A DNA stretch of 64,000 bases from Lachnospiraceae bacterium (GCA_900759665.1 CAAEWE010000043.1:1-64000), one strand, 5' to 3'; shown: positions 34,753-44,360, counted from the first letter of the stretch. Notes: generated from the letters alone by a model not told the origin. Numbers and translations are program-made.

Positions 34753-35478
34753 ATGAACCGGAAAATGCGACAGATCCTCTTTGTAGAGGATGATGAGGCT
34801 TTGGCAATGGGAACAACCTATGCTCTGGAAAGTGAGGGGCTGACAGTCAGCAGGACACCGGACTGCGAATCGGCAAGGAAATGGTGGAAGGATCATGAGA
34901 GGGAATGTGATCTGGTGCTGCTGGATGTGATGCTGCCGGACGGAGACGGCTTTTCTCTGTGCGAGTGGATGAAATCATTGCGGGAAGATATACCAGTGAT
35001 CTTTCTGACGGCATTGGAGGACGAAGGCAATGTTGTGCATGGTCTTCAGTTTGGAGATGATTATATGACAAAGCCATTCCGGACCAAGGAGCTGGTGGCA
35101 AGAATATATGCCAATACGAGAAAATGCGGCAAAACGGAACACAGTCATGCAGGAACACAGAACGCTTCCGGTGTTTACCGCAATGGGGAGCTTTGTCTGA
35201 ATGAGGCCGATATGGCGGTGTTTTGCAGAGGAGAGCGGACTCCGCTGACCTTAAGTGAATACAGACTTTTTCAGATCTTTATGCGGAATGTGGGACAGAT
35301 CCTTACCAGGGAGCAGTTGATGGAACGGCTGTGGTCTGTCGACGGAGCTTTTGTAGATGATAATACTCTGTCTGTATATATGCGGCGGCTTCGGCAGAAG
35401 CTGGAACAGGGGACGGCGGATGCTTATATCACAACGGTTCGTGGAGTGGGATACCGAATGGAGCGAAAGGGGGAGTGA
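34753..35478 (+). CDS. OmpR-family response regulator
   Basis: A 241-residue regulator. The receiver has the acidic pair D13-D14, phospho-acceptor D58 (LLLDVMLPDGDG), T86 and K107 (YMTKPF), all intact. The C-terminal winged helix has LTLSEYRLFQIFMRN, REQLMERLW and VDDNTLSVYMRRLRQKLE, ending VRGVGYRM. It pairs with the kinase that starts six bases after its stop. AAGGAAGGGG precedes ATG 34753. Targets are not evident; no ABC transporter is adjacent, unlike Bce-type systems that share this short-sensor kinase layout. Confidence 0.93.
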   Translation: MNRKMRQILFVEDDEALAMGTTYALESEGLTVSRTPDCESARKWWKDHERECDLVLLDVMLPDGDGFSLCEWMKSLREDIPVIFLTALEDEGNVVHGLQFGDDYMTKPFRTKELVARIYANTRKCGKTEHSHAGTQNASGVYRNGELCLNEADMAVFCRGERTPLTLSEYRLFQIFMRNVGQILTREQLMERLWSVDGAFVDDNTLSVYMRRLRQKLEQGTADAYITTVRGVGYRMERKGE

Positions 35479-35484
35479 TTTTCA

Positions 35485-36594
35485 ATGCAGGACAATACAG
35501 TCAAAAATTATATGTATTCCAGTATGATCCTGGCTGTTGTTTTTAGTGCCATTATATATCTGGTATGTGTGGGATTGACCGGATTGGATCAGGGGGCATG
35601 CAGGATTACCGGCGTACTCGCCGGTTTTTTTGCTTTGTGGGGATACAGTGGACGGTATCTGCGAAAACTTTGCCGGCAGGTAGATCATGCAGGAGATGTA
35701 TTTGAGGAGATCCTGGCGGATAGTTCCAGGGAAGAAAAGTTCCGCAGATCTGCGGAAGAGTGGAACAGAAGTTTATCCCACAGTAGAGAGGAGGGCGTGA
35801 TCGGACGTCTGGAAAGCCGTCTGTTGGAAAGTGTCCAAATATTGGGACAGAGAGAGGTATCCCATATGGAGGAACAGAGGTATCTGAAGGAGATGATGAC
35901 AGATATTTCCCATCAGATCAAGACGCCTCTGGCATCACTGCAGGTTTTTCTGGATATTTTTGAAAAAGAGTTTCATGACCGGAAGATGTTAGAGATGGTG
36001 GATCAGGCAAGAAAGCAGACAGACCGGATCCTGCGGCTTGTACGCGGACTTTTAAAGCTTACACAGCTGGAGTCGGGCATGCTTCCGGTTCAAAAGACAA
36101 ATCAGGATCTGGGGATGATGCTGCGGGAGTGTGTTCAAATGGTGGTTGCAGGTTTTCCGGAAAAGAAATTGTGTGTGTCTTTCCGGGGAAGGGAAGGCTG
36201 CATGGTAATGTGTGAAAAAGAATGGCTTTGCGAGGCGTTCCAAAATATCATTAAAAATTGCTGTGAATACAGCCGGGAGGGAGGTAGTATCCTGATCGCG
36301 TGGGATCAGACAAGGCTTGCTGATACAGTCAGGATCACGGATCATGGTGCAGGGATACCGCAGGAAGAGCTCCCGAGGATCTTTAATCGTTTTTATCAGG
36401 TACATGGTACCCAGGGACAGAGGAGTAATCAGGACGGCATAGGCATTGGTCTTGCTCTTGCAAGAAAGATCATAGAACGTCAGGGAGGAACTGTGGTAGC
36501 ATACAGCAGCACAGTTCCTCCAAGCTATACAAGATTTGAAATTGTATTAATCCGGGATACACAGGATCCGGATGCGGTTTTGGGCAATTTCTGA
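35485..36594 (+). CDS. Sensor histidine kinase
   Basis: A 369-residue membrane kinase. Two helices (about 13-32 and 42-58) with a short outer loop suggest sensing within or at the membrane. The phospho-acceptor is H143 in DISHQIKTPLASL. The N box is QNIIKNCCEYSREGG, G1 is DHGAGIP and G2 is GIGIGLALARKIIERQGG. It phosphorylates the regulator directly upstream. Its last 48 bp overlap the end of the opposite-strand glycosyltransferase gene, so the two genes share coding sequence tail to tail. Confidence 0.92.
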   Translation: MQDNTVKNYMYSSMILAVVFSAIIYLVCVGLTGLDQGACRITGVLAGFFALWGYSGRYLRKLCRQVDHAGDVFEEILADSSREEKFRRSAEEWNRSLSHSREEGVIGRLESRLLESVQILGQREVSHMEEQRYLKEMMTDISHQIKTPLASLQVFLDIFEKEFHDRKMLEMVDQARKQTDRILRLVRGLLKLTQLESGMLPVQKTNQDLGMMLRECVQMVVAGFPEKKLCVSFRGREGCMVMCEKEWLCEAFQNIIKNCCEYSREGGSILIAWDQTRLADTVRITDHGAGIPQEELPRIFNRFYQVHGTQGQRSNQDGIGIGLALARKIIERQGGTVVAYSSTVPPSYTRFEIVLIRDTQDPDAVLGNF

Positions 36595-37659
36595 AACATG
36601 CCATTTTTCAAAATAATCCAGTGCTTCCTGAAGATACTCTTCGGGAAGATCATATTCAAAGCGCCACAGATAACGGCAGATCTGTTCGTAGTGGCGTGGA
36701 AGCCAGTCGATTGCACAGAGTTCTTCTGCTTCTTCTAATGGAATAAATATTTCATGAATGCCTGCAGCTGTTTCCTGCTGGAAAATCTGCAGGAAAATGG
36801 TCAGGATACAGAATAATTCATTGTCCTGGTTCTGAGGAAGATTTTCCTGTGTGAAATGGGATGCTTCCTCATAGTGCCGTTCTCCGATCAGGGATAATAA
36901 TGTGGAGACGGCATTGTCCTCACTAAGCTTGGGAGCGGTTGGAATCTCCTGACTGGTGGTGAGGAAGCGCAAACAGGCATCAATTTCCACCTGATTATCC
37001 GCACAGTATTCTTCCAGATAGGTTTTGCGGTAGATGTGATAATTTTCCAGATTCATAAAACCACTGTCATGGAGTACCCAGGGGGTGTCCTGATGGGGAA
37101 CGGCAATACGGTAGCCCGCACGGGTGAATTCCTTGGACTGGGAAACATCGTAGAAATCCCAGCCGGTAAAAAGATCAGAACGCCATAATAGATCATGCTG
37201 TGTCATCATCAGCAGGCCGTCTACGGCCTCTACCGGAGTAAAAGTACGGTTTCCGGGAATCGGAATATCAAAATAATCATCACTGGTGGTCAGAAAATGA
37301 GAGCGGATAGCACCGGTTCTCATAGGATTGGACCACATACATCCATTTTTGTGAAGCTGCTTTGTTCCGACCATGCCGATCATGCCGATCTGGGGATTGT
37401 CGTGAAAGATCTTCAGCGTATCCGGCAGAAAATGGTGGTTCAAGATCAGAACATCCTGATGGAGATAGACTTTATATTTCGCATCTGACTGGAGCATTCC
37501 GGTGTTGTAGCCTTCTGCCATGGAAGAGGCGTTGCGGATAGGCAGGATATTGATCGTATATCCTGCAGGAATCTCAAGCTGCCGGATATAAATTTCACAC
37601 TCGTGCAGAGCCGATTCGCTGTTGGCACATATAATGAAACTGATCTTGCTGGAATTCAT
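36547..37659 (-). CDS. StrF-type glycosyltransferase (family 2-like)
   Basis: A 370-residue GT-A-like protein of the StrF/Glyco_tranf_2_5 group. The start ISFIICANSESALHECEIYI, the NASSMAEGYNTGM strand, KYKVYLHQDVLILN (the presumed nucleotide and metal site), GMIGMVGTKQLHKNG and the WDFYDVSQSKEFTRAG region are typical. The C-terminal 130 residues are helical. It is cytoplasmic and probably transfers a sugar to a surface polymer. It lies 78 bp after the ligase-type gene on the same strand and may be co-transcribed. Ribosome site AAAGGA is about ten bases before ATG 37659. Confidence 0.85.
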   Translation of the reverse strand: MNSSKISFIICANSESALHECEIYIRQLEIPAGYTINILPIRNASSMAEGYNTGMLQSDAKYKVYLHQDVLILNHHFLPDTLKIFHDNPQIGMIGMVGTKQLHKNGCMWSNPMRTGAIRSHFLTTSDDYFDIPIPGNRTFTPVEAVDGLLMMTQHDLLWRSDLFTGWDFYDVSQSKEFTRAGYRIAVPHQDTPWVLHDSGFMNLENYHIYRKTYLEEYCADNQVEIDACLRFLTTSQEIPTAPKLSEDNAVSTLLSLIGERHYEEASHFTQENLPQNQDNELFCILTIFLQIFQQETAAGIHEIFIPLEEAEELCAIDWLPRHYEQICRYLWRFEYDLPEEYLQEALDYFEKWHVSEIAQNRIRILCIPD

Positions 37660-37737
37660 AAATGCATCGTCCTTTCTGTAATATGTATATATAACAATTC
37701 GTTAAAGTCACAGACATATTATCTCTATTATATCAGT

Positions 37738-39780
37738 TTACAACGGGGAAGTTTTCTTCTTTTTTTTATTTTTCTTTTTGTCCGCTGTAGTTTTTACTTC
37801 TGCAGAAGATTTTTTCTCTGTGGATGTTTTCGTTTCCGGTGCGGATTCCTTACCGGTCACATCCGCAGCAGGAGCATTGGTGGCAGAAGTTTTGACAGTG
37901 GCTGCCGCCGGCTTGTCAAATACAAATGTCATGTCCTTTCGGATCTTATAGTTAATGCCAAGACCGATGCCGATCAAGGCATAGAAGATCGGAGATAATG
38001 CCACGCAGGAATCGTTGGTCAGGGAGATGATCAGGTAACCGATCACGGAACCGAGAATACCAACACCGATAAAGGTCATATATTCGGAATAATGACATTT
38101 CCAATAGATCCGCAGGGAATCGATCAGATACCAGCCAAAGAAAACAAGGAGCGCGATCAGAGATGGAACACCCGTCTGTACTCCGACCTGAAGATACATG
38201 CAGTGCGGCTTTGTGATGATCTCGTTGACATGGCCGGAATTATACATTCCCACCAGATCGTTATTTGGGAAGGCTATGATGAATGTATCCGGACCGCTTC
38301 CCAACAGGAAATATTTTTTCAGAAGAGGAATGGTACGATCCCAGATATAACCACGCATATTTGCCAGTTTGTAGTGTTTGTCAAGATAAGAAACCGATTC
38401 CTTGATCGTAGCAAGTTTCATCATGGCACCGGCACCACCACGACAGTAGTATCCCTTCTGACCATCGGTGTTCATCAGATTGGACAGATACCACTGATTG
38501 CCGTCAATGGTCACATAGAATCCCTGGAAAGAGTCATCGCGGACAACACCAAAAGTGAAAGGAAAACGGCTGTCGCCAATGCGATAGGTAGCTCCGTCTT
38601 CAGCAAGAGAGAAATCTACCTTTTTGCCATTGCCATCTTTCAGCTCGAAGTAATCAGCACCATTTTCATCCTGGAGCATTTTCATGATAAGTTTGTCGTT
38701 TTTGGTGATTTTGCCGTTTTCGGCTGCATTCTGATCCGCTGACTGATAAACAACGGTGACGTTATCATCGTTTGTCTGGATCTCCTTCAGGGCGTAGTAT
38801 TCATCTGCGGTAGTAAACATGCCCTGCAGACGGGTAATAAGTACGTTGTCGTTCATCTTATTGATCAGGAAAAAGGCGGCTATCATGAGAAGGATGCCGG
38901 CCAGACCAATCTTCCAGTTCTTGATAAACACTTTACGCATGCAGAGCAGCATGATAAACAGAGAAAATACTAATGCAAGCATACCGGCACGGGACTGGGA
39001 TGCAAACAGGATCAGAACCAGTGCAGCTAACAGAATAACACTGGCAATACGAAGCCATATTTTCCGGACGGCAAACAGGATCGTCAGGATCACAGGAATG
39101 GTCAGTGCCGCATAAAAACCTACATAGTTTGGATTGTACAGTGTCATGTAAGGACGTCCCAGCTCAAAATTAAACTGGAGAGGACCTCCGGTGTAACTGG
39201 ACGGTGTGATAAGCTTCTGACCCAATGTGGTACGGAATATATCATGGCGGAAAACCTGGGTCAGACCGATAAAGGACATGATGGCAATACCGATCATAAA
39301 CCAGTTCATGGTCCGCTTCAGGGCAGCTTCACTCTGCATGATAAAGAAGCTGTAATAAACGATCAGGCCGTAGCCAACGAGAACCCAGACAGACTCAAAC
39401 TGCTCAAAGATTCCGTGAAATGAAAAATAAGAGTATTTTGAAGCAATGGCAGAGATAAATGCCAGACCGCAATATACAGCGATCGGGATCAGTTTTTTGG
39501 TCCAGATCGGATTTTTTTCCTCGGCAAAGAAAAGATACAGAAGACAAAAGATCAGGTATACGCAGGCACCGATGATCCAGACCATCTTATAATATAAGAA
39601 AAAATCCGTGGTGCTTGCATAGGCGGTAAACCACTCAAATTGATCCAGATTTGTGTTGTAATCGTGCATCATCATGATCAAAGGGATGAATGCAAGAAAC
39701 GCAATGATAGGAAGCAGCAGACCAAGGGGATATTTCTGTTCCTTCTCCGGCTGTTTCCGTTTGTTTTTGTTGTAAGACAT
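37738..39780 (-). CDS. O-antigen ligase/polymerase-type membrane protein with large outer insert
   Basis: A 680-residue protein with about twelve membrane helices. Typical Wzy_C/WaaL marks are LYNPNYVGFYAALTIPV, LFASQSRAGMLAL, RGYIWDRTIPLLKK with LLGSGPDTF, and HCMYLQVGVQTGVPSLIALL. Between SQSRAG and RGYIW sits a polar, beta-rich insert of about 150 residues (from FTTADEYYALKE to KHYKLANM) that normal family loops lack. The tail is an Ala/Thr/Lys linker ending in a lysine run. It probably joins or transfers glycan outside the membrane. ATG 39780 is chosen for GGAGG at correct spacing; a GTG lies four codons upstream. Confidence 0.85.
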   Translation of the reverse strand: MSYNKNKRKQPEKEQKYPLGLLLPIIAFLAFIPLIMMMHDYNTNLDQFEWFTAYASTTDFFLYYKMVWIIGACVYLIFCLLYLFFAEEKNPIWTKKLIPIAVYCGLAFISAIASKYSYFSFHGIFEQFESVWVLVGYGLIVYYSFFIMQSEAALKRTMNWFMIGIAIMSFIGLTQVFRHDIFRTTLGQKLITPSSYTGGPLQFNFELGRPYMTLYNPNYVGFYAALTIPVILTILFAVRKIWLRIASVILLAALVLILFASQSRAGMLALVFSLFIMLLCMRKVFIKNWKIGLAGILLMIAAFFLINKMNDNVLITRLQGMFTTADEYYALKEIQTNDDNVTVVYQSADQNAAENGKITKNDKLIMKMLQDENGADYFELKDGNGKKVDFSLAEDGATYRIGDSRFPFTFGVVRDDSFQGFYVTIDGNQWYLSNLMNTDGQKGYYCRGGAGAMMKLATIKESVSYLDKHYKLANMRGYIWDRTIPLLKKYFLLGSGPDTFIIAFPNNDLVGMYNSGHVNEIITKPHCMYLQVGVQTGVPSLIALLVFFGWYLIDSLRIYWKCHYSEYMTFIGVGILGSVIGYLIISLTNDSCVALSPIFYALIGIGLGINYKIRKDMTFVFDKPAAATVKTSATNAPAADVTGKESAPETKTSTEKKSSAEVKTTADKKKNKKKKKTSPL

Positions 39781-39824
39781 AATTTCCTCCACATAAATTC
39801 TTATTTAAGTAATTACAAGGAAAT

Positions 39825-39853
39825 ATTATAACTGTTTTCAAGGGATTTCACAA
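39825..39853 (-). promoter_or_regulatory. Promoter of the ligase-type gene
   Basis: On the minus strand: TTGTGA (39848-39853), 17-bp spacer, perfect TATAAT (39825-39830). Leader of about 38 nt to the start codon. Confidence 0.75.
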
Positions 39854-39906
39854 CTGTAAATAGAAAAAAGAATCCGTTTCTTTTGCTGTCTGACATTTTT
39901 TTGCTC

Positions 39907-39935
39907 TTTAAAATTAAACAGATATATGTTATGAT
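39907..39935 (+). promoter_or_regulatory. Candidate promoter of the GntR gene and following glycan operon
   Basis: TTTAAA (39907-39912), 17-bp spacer, TATGAT (39930-39935). It is divergent from the ligase promoter, with about 53 bp between the two -35 boxes, so a regulator bound between them could affect both directions. Confidence 0.5.
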
Positions 39936-39995
39936 ATCCGCAATGGAATGAAATAAGGAGCCATAAGGGAGAAAGGCTTCGGAGTGAGGATAGAT

Positions 39996-40679
39996 ATGGA
40001 TAATTATAATGGAGAACGAGAAATGCCCGACAGATATTCTCTGAGAGGTAAGGTGTTTCACCGCCTGAGAGAAGACATTCTGTCTGGTAAGTATGCACAA
40101 AATGATGAGCTGCGGGAGGCGGCGATCAGTAAATCCATGGGAGTTTCCAGAACTCCCGTCAGAGAGGCACTTCGTCAGTTGGAGCTGGAGGGGCTTGTGA
40201 CCATCATTCCCAATAAGGGAGCTTATGTCAATGGGATCACGGCAAAGGATATTTTTGACATATATGAGATCCGATCTTATCTGGAGGGACTCTGTGCCAA
40301 ATGGGCATGCCGTAATATTACAGAGGAGCAGTTAGATGATCTGGATGAGATCACATATCTGAGTGACTTTCATATCCGGAGGGAGCACTGGGAGCAGATC
40401 TTTGAGTTAGACAACCGTTTTCATCTGCTTTTGTACAAGGCATGCGGAAGCACAGTACTGGAGCATATTTTGTCAGATTATCATCATTATGTGGAACGTG
40501 TCCGCAAGAATACACTGTCCTCGCAGGGCAGGGCAGGAAAGGCTGCCGAGGAGCATAAGGCAATTCTTAATGCAGTGCGGGAAAAGGATGAGGCACTGGC
40601 AGAGAAGCTGGCAAATGAGCATATTTATCGTTCCCTGGAAAATATCAAAAAACAGGGGATGGAAAATCTGATGAAATGA
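39996..40679 (+). CDS. GntR-family regulator (FadR/FCD type)
   Basis: A 227-residue regulator. The N-terminal winged helix has SLRGKVFHRLREDILSGKY, MGVSRTPVREALRQLELEGL and IIPNKGAYV. The C-terminal FCD domain has YEIRSYLEGLCAKWA, the metal-binding D...H pattern around LDNRFHLLLYKACG, and HYVERVR with EEHKAILNAVREKD. FCD domains bind small carboxylic acids or sugar acids, often through a metal. ATG 39996 follows GAGGA; GTG 39984 is the longer option. As first gene of the glycan operon and divergent from the ligase gene, it is a likely local regulator. Confidence 0.9.
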   Translation: MDNYNGEREMPDRYSLRGKVFHRLREDILSGKYAQNDELREAAISKSMGVSRTPVREALRQLELEGLVTIIPNKGAYVNGITAKDIFDIYEIRSYLEGLCAKWACRNITEEQLDDLDEITYLSDFHIRREHWEQIFELDNRFHLLLYKACGSTVLEHILSDYHHYVERVRKNTLSSQGRAGKAAEEHKAILNAVREKDEALAEKLANEHIYRSLENIKKQGMENLMK

Positions 40680-40743
40680 TAAACGGACAGACCGGAGGGA
40701 CTGCGATATAACAATTACAGATAAAACAGGGGAAATGAACGAA

Positions 40744-42174
40744 ATGGAAAGAAAGAGTAAAAATTACGATCCATATAAAAGAACCATTTTATTTTTTGCA
40801 TCATTGGTAAATATTGTTCTTATGACGGGGATATTTGCGGTTGCATGGTACAGTTATTATGCATCTACCATGTATCAGCTTACTTTTTACCGCAAGGGAC
40901 ATTATGCGTTGCTGGCATTGTATGCATTGCTGATGTTCTTCTTTTCTACCATGTATGGTGGACTGAAGATCGGTCAGCTCCGGCGGATCGAAGTGATGCT
41001 CTCGCAGTATCTGAGTCTTGTATTTACAAATATTGTGGCATACGCTATCATCTGCCTTCTGGCATTTGGCATGGTGAGTCCGGTGCGGTTGTTTATGGTG
41101 CTTCTGGCAGAGATGGTCGTTTCTACGATATGGAATGTTGTTATCATTCACTTTTATAACAGAATATTCCAGCCATGGAAGATCCTGTTGATCTATGGAG
41201 AGAGACCGGCAGCGGATCTTGTCTATAAGGTAGAGGCACGAAGAGACAAATATGCGATCTATGATGCGGTCAATGTGGATGAGGGCATTGATGCCATCGC
41301 AGAGAAAATGAAGGACTTTCAGGCAGTGATCATCGGTGATATCTCTGCCATTAAACGAAATGATATTTTAAAATACTGTTATGCCCACAAGATCAGAGCT
41401 TATGTGATTCCGAAGGTGTCGGATATTATTCTGATGGGAGCGGACCGGATCCATGTATTTGATACACCGTTCCTGCTGTCGAAGGGATATACCTTAAGCT
41501 TTGACCAGCGTCTTGCCAAGAGACTTCTGGATCTGGTGATCGCAGTGCCTCTGACGGTACTCTTATCGCCAGTAATGCTGGTGACGGCTCTGGCGATCAA
41601 GTTATATGACAAAGGACCGGTTTTTTATAAGCAGGTACGCTGTACCAAATATAACCGGGAATTTGAGATCATCAAGTTCCGCAGTATGATCGTCAATGCG
41701 GAGAGCGATGGTGTGGCAAAGCTTGCATCGGAAAATGACAGCCGGATCACACCGATAGGTCATTTTATCCGTGCAACAAGGATTGACGAGCTTCCACAGC
41801 TCCTTAATATCATCAGGGGAGATATGTCTTTTGTGGGACCGAGACCGGAGCGTCCGGAGATTATCAGGGAATATTGTGAGAATATGCCGGAATTTTCGTT
41901 CCGTACCCGGGTTAAAGCGGGATTGACGGGATTTGCACAGGTGTATGGCAAATACAATACAACACCATATGACAAATTAAAGCTGGATCTGTTTTATATT
42001 GAAAATTATTCCTTCTGGATGGATCTGAAGCTTATTCTGATGACAGTTAAGACCGTACTGAAAAAGGATGCCACAGAGGGGATTGCTGAGGGACAGGTGA
42101 CTGCACAGAAGGATGTGACGGCACAGAAACAGGAATCGGTAGAACAGATCGTGAAGGATATTGTGGAAAAATAA
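40744..42174 (+). CDS. Undecaprenyl-phosphate sugar phosphotransferase (initiating transferase)
   Basis: A 476-residue polyprenyl-phosphate hexose-1-phosphate transferase of the long WbaP/CpsE type. About four N-terminal helices and a Rossmann-like domain (ILLIYGERPAADLVY) precede the catalytic bacterial sugar transferase domain. That domain has KRLLDLVIAVPLTVL (re-entrant helix), YKQVRCTKYNREFEIIKFRSM, TRIDELPQLLNIIRGDMSFVG and GPRPERPEI. It loads the first sugar phosphate on undecaprenyl phosphate. It is the only initiating enzyme recognised in the window, so it may serve both glycan loci. ATG 40744 has GGGGA about ten bases upstream; ATG 40735 is too close. Confidence 0.92.
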   Translation: MERKSKNYDPYKRTILFFASLVNIVLMTGIFAVAWYSYYASTMYQLTFYRKGHYALLALYALLMFFFSTMYGGLKIGQLRRIEVMLSQYLSLVFTNIVAYAIICLLAFGMVSPVRLFMVLLAEMVVSTIWNVVIIHFYNRIFQPWKILLIYGERPAADLVYKVEARRDKYAIYDAVNVDEGIDAIAEKMKDFQAVIIGDISAIKRNDILKYCYAHKIRAYVIPKVSDIILMGADRIHVFDTPFLLSKGYTLSFDQRLAKRLLDLVIAVPLTVLLSPVMLVTALAIKLYDKGPVFYKQVRCTKYNREFEIIKFRSMIVNAESDGVAKLASENDSRITPIGHFIRATRIDELPQLLNIIRGDMSFVGPRPERPEIIREYCENMPEFSFRTRVKAGLTGFAQVYGKYNTTPYDKLKLDLFYIENYSFWMDLKLILMTVKTVLKKDATEGIAEGQVTAQKDVTAQKQESVEQIVKDIVEK

Positions 42175-42186
42175 CGGAGGATTACC

Positions 42187-43434
42187 ATGAAAGCGTTAAT
42201 TGTCACAAGGGTAAGCGGATTTTTGCCGCAGTTCGAGTCCAACAATGTAAAGATACTGCAGGACATGGGATTTGAGGTTCATTATGCAGCTAATTTTAAT
42301 ACAGTAGTATATGGAAAAGATAATCACCGGCTGGATGGAATGGGGGTTATACGGCATCAGATCGATTTTGAAAGGTCTCCCTTTTCGCCGGGAGTGCGCA
42401 AGGCTTATTGTCAGTTAAAACAGCTTATGGAGCAGGAATCTTTTGACCTGATACACTGTCATATGCCCATGAGCGGTGTGGTTGCACGCATGGCGGCACA
42501 GGCAGTGAGAAAGAAAACAGGCCGGAAGGTTCCTGTGCTGTATACGGCACATGGACTCCATTTTTACACCGGGGCACCTTTAAAGAACTGGATCTATTAT
42601 CCGGTGGAACGATATCTGGCGAGATTTACGGATCGTCTGATCCTGATCAATGAGGAGGATTATAAGCGGGCACAGTCATTCCCGGTGAGAGGCAGAGTGG
42701 AACGGATCATGGGAATCGGCATGAAGCTGGATACATTGCAGTCCCGGATCAAAACAGATTATGCGGTGGGACGCCACGTTCCGTCGGAGGAGCAGGATCC
42801 GGCAGGGGATATTTATGAAAAGTATGATATTCCGGATCACTATGGCATTCTGATCAGTGTGGGGGAGATCACACAGCGTAAGAATCATATCGTCATGATC
42901 GATGCCATGAAGGAACTGATGGATCTGCCACTGGTGTATCTGATCTGCGGTTCCGGTCCATGGGAGGAGAAGCTTAAGGCACATGTGAAGGAGCAGGGGC
43001 TGGAGAGCCGTGTGAAATTTGCCGGTTATGTGGATCAGGTACCGGCAGTACTACAGCAGGCGGACTGCTTTGTATTTCCGTCTTTTCAGGAAGGTCTTCC
43101 CGTGGCGGTGATGGAGGCAATGGCAGTGGGACTTCCCGTGATCGCCACAAGGATCCGTGGGATCACAGATCTGCTGGAGCATACAAAGGGAGGCTATCTG
43201 GCGGATGACTGGGAGCCAGAAAACTACGCCGTAAAGGTACGCCGGATGTTTTCGGAGAGAGGCGGTAAAAGCGGGGTTTCCCGGGAAGAGCGGAGACGGG
43301 AGATGGGAACCTGGAACCGCAGGAAGGTACAGGAGTTTGCACTTCCGGTGGTAGATAAAAAGATGCGGGAAATTTATGGATCCGTGATGGAGGAATTTGA
43401 TGAAAACATTACAGATACTCATGTCAACCTATAA
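42187..43434 (+). CDS. Glycosyltransferase family 4
   Basis: A 415-residue GT-B glycosyltransferase, EpsD-like in plan. The N-terminal domain has TRVSGFLPQFESNNVKILQDMGFEV's opening elements, LIHCHMPMSGVVARMAA and YTAHGLHFYTGAPLKNW. The donor domain has ISVGEITQRKNH, LICGSGPWEEKLK and the E-x7-E motif in QEGLPVAVMEAMAVGLPVI. Following the initiating transferase by 12 bp, it probably adds the second sugar. Its end overlaps the next gene by 35 bp. Confidence 0.9.
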   Translation: MKALIVTRVSGFLPQFESNNVKILQDMGFEVHYAANFNTVVYGKDNHRLDGMGVIRHQIDFERSPFSPGVRKAYCQLKQLMEQESFDLIHCHMPMSGVVARMAAQAVRKKTGRKVPVLYTAHGLHFYTGAPLKNWIYYPVERYLARFTDRLILINEEDYKRAQSFPVRGRVERIMGIGMKLDTLQSRIKTDYAVGRHVPSEEQDPAGDIYEKYDIPDHYGILISVGEITQRKNHIVMIDAMKELMDLPLVYLICGSGPWEEKLKAHVKEQGLESRVKFAGYVDQVPAVLQQADCFVFPSFQEGLPVAVMEAMAVGLPVIATRIRGITDLLEHTKGGYLADDWEPENYAVKVRRMFSERGGKSGVSREERRREMGTWNRRKVQEFALPVVDKKMREIYGSVMEEFDENITDTHVNL

Positions 43435-44326
43435 CGGGGTGAAATATATCAGAGAACAGTTAGATTCATTGCTGGATCAGGATTGCGAGAAATTTGGGAA
43501 AGCATCCTTCCGGATATTGATCCGGGATGATGGCTCCGGTGACGGGACACAGGATATTCTGGAAGAGTATGCTGTGAAGTATCCCGACAGGATCTCCTGG
43601 TATCAGGGAGAAAACATCGGAGTGATCCAAAGCTTTTTTGAAGTTCTCGGGAAAGCCGGCGATTCGGATTATTATGCATTCTGTGATCAGGATGATTACT
43701 GGATGCCGGAAAAAATGACCAGAGCAGTTGAGATACTGGATGGGATGAGCCGGGAGAAGCCATCTCTGTATTGCTGCCGGCCAAAGCTTGTGGATCAGGA
43801 GCTGAAGCCGATAGAGTCGGAGATTGAACGGCCGGCGATGCGGCCGGGATTTCGAAATGCTATGATTGAAAATATCGTTACCGGCTGTACGGCGGTGTTT
43901 AACAGAAGGCTGTGTGAAATGATACGGCAGGAGCCGCCCAAGTTTACCGTGATGCACGACTGGTGGCTTTATCTGACCGCTTCCTGTTTTGGAGAGCTTT
44001 ATTATGATGAAACACCATACATCTGTTACCGACAGCATCAGGGAAATGTGCTGGGAACCAAGACCAGAAAAACAGACGAATGGAAAATGCGGCTGAAGCG
44101 TTTTCGTGGCAACCGCGGCAATATCAGCCATCAGCTGGGAGAATTTCTTCGTATTTTCGGCAATCTGGAGCCGGATAATGAAAATATTCAGATGGCAAGG
44201 GAATTTCTGGAGGTCAGAAAGTCTTTTACGGGCCGGAGAAGATTTTTAAAAAAAAGCAGAATATACCGACAGCGTCGGGAGGATGACAGGATCTTTCATG
44301 TGATCCTGCTGTTGGGCAATTATTGA
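43400..44326 (+). CDS. Glycosyltransferase family 2 (rhamnosyltransferase-like)
   Basis: A 308-residue GT-A enzyme. The start LQILMSTYNGVKYIREQLDSL, IRDDGSGDGTQDIL, FCDQDDYWMPEKM (metal site) and the HDWWLYLTASCFG and YRQHQGNVLG segments match RfbN/WbbL-like transferases, often rhamnosyl or fucosyl-type. ATG 43400 follows GGAGGAA; the TTG at 43397 is ignored. The acceptor is presumably the lipid-linked product of the preceding enzymes; the donor sugar is not known. Confidence 0.88.
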   Translation: MKTLQILMSTYNGVKYIREQLDSLLDQDCEKFGKASFRILIRDDGSGDGTQDILEEYAVKYPDRISWYQGENIGVIQSFFEVLGKAGDSDYYAFCDQDDYWMPEKMTRAVEILDGMSREKPSLYCCRPKLVDQELKPIESEIERPAMRPGFRNAMIENIVTGCTAVFNRRLCEMIRQEPPKFTVMHDWWLYLTASCFGELYYDETPYICYRQHQGNVLGTKTRKTDEWKMRLKRFRGNRGNISHQLGEFLRIFGNLEPDNENIQMAREFLEVRKSFTGRRRFLKKSRIYRQRREDDRIFHVILLLGNY

Positions 44327-44360
44327 TTCAGGATCAGAAAGGGAGGAATGAGATCGATTC

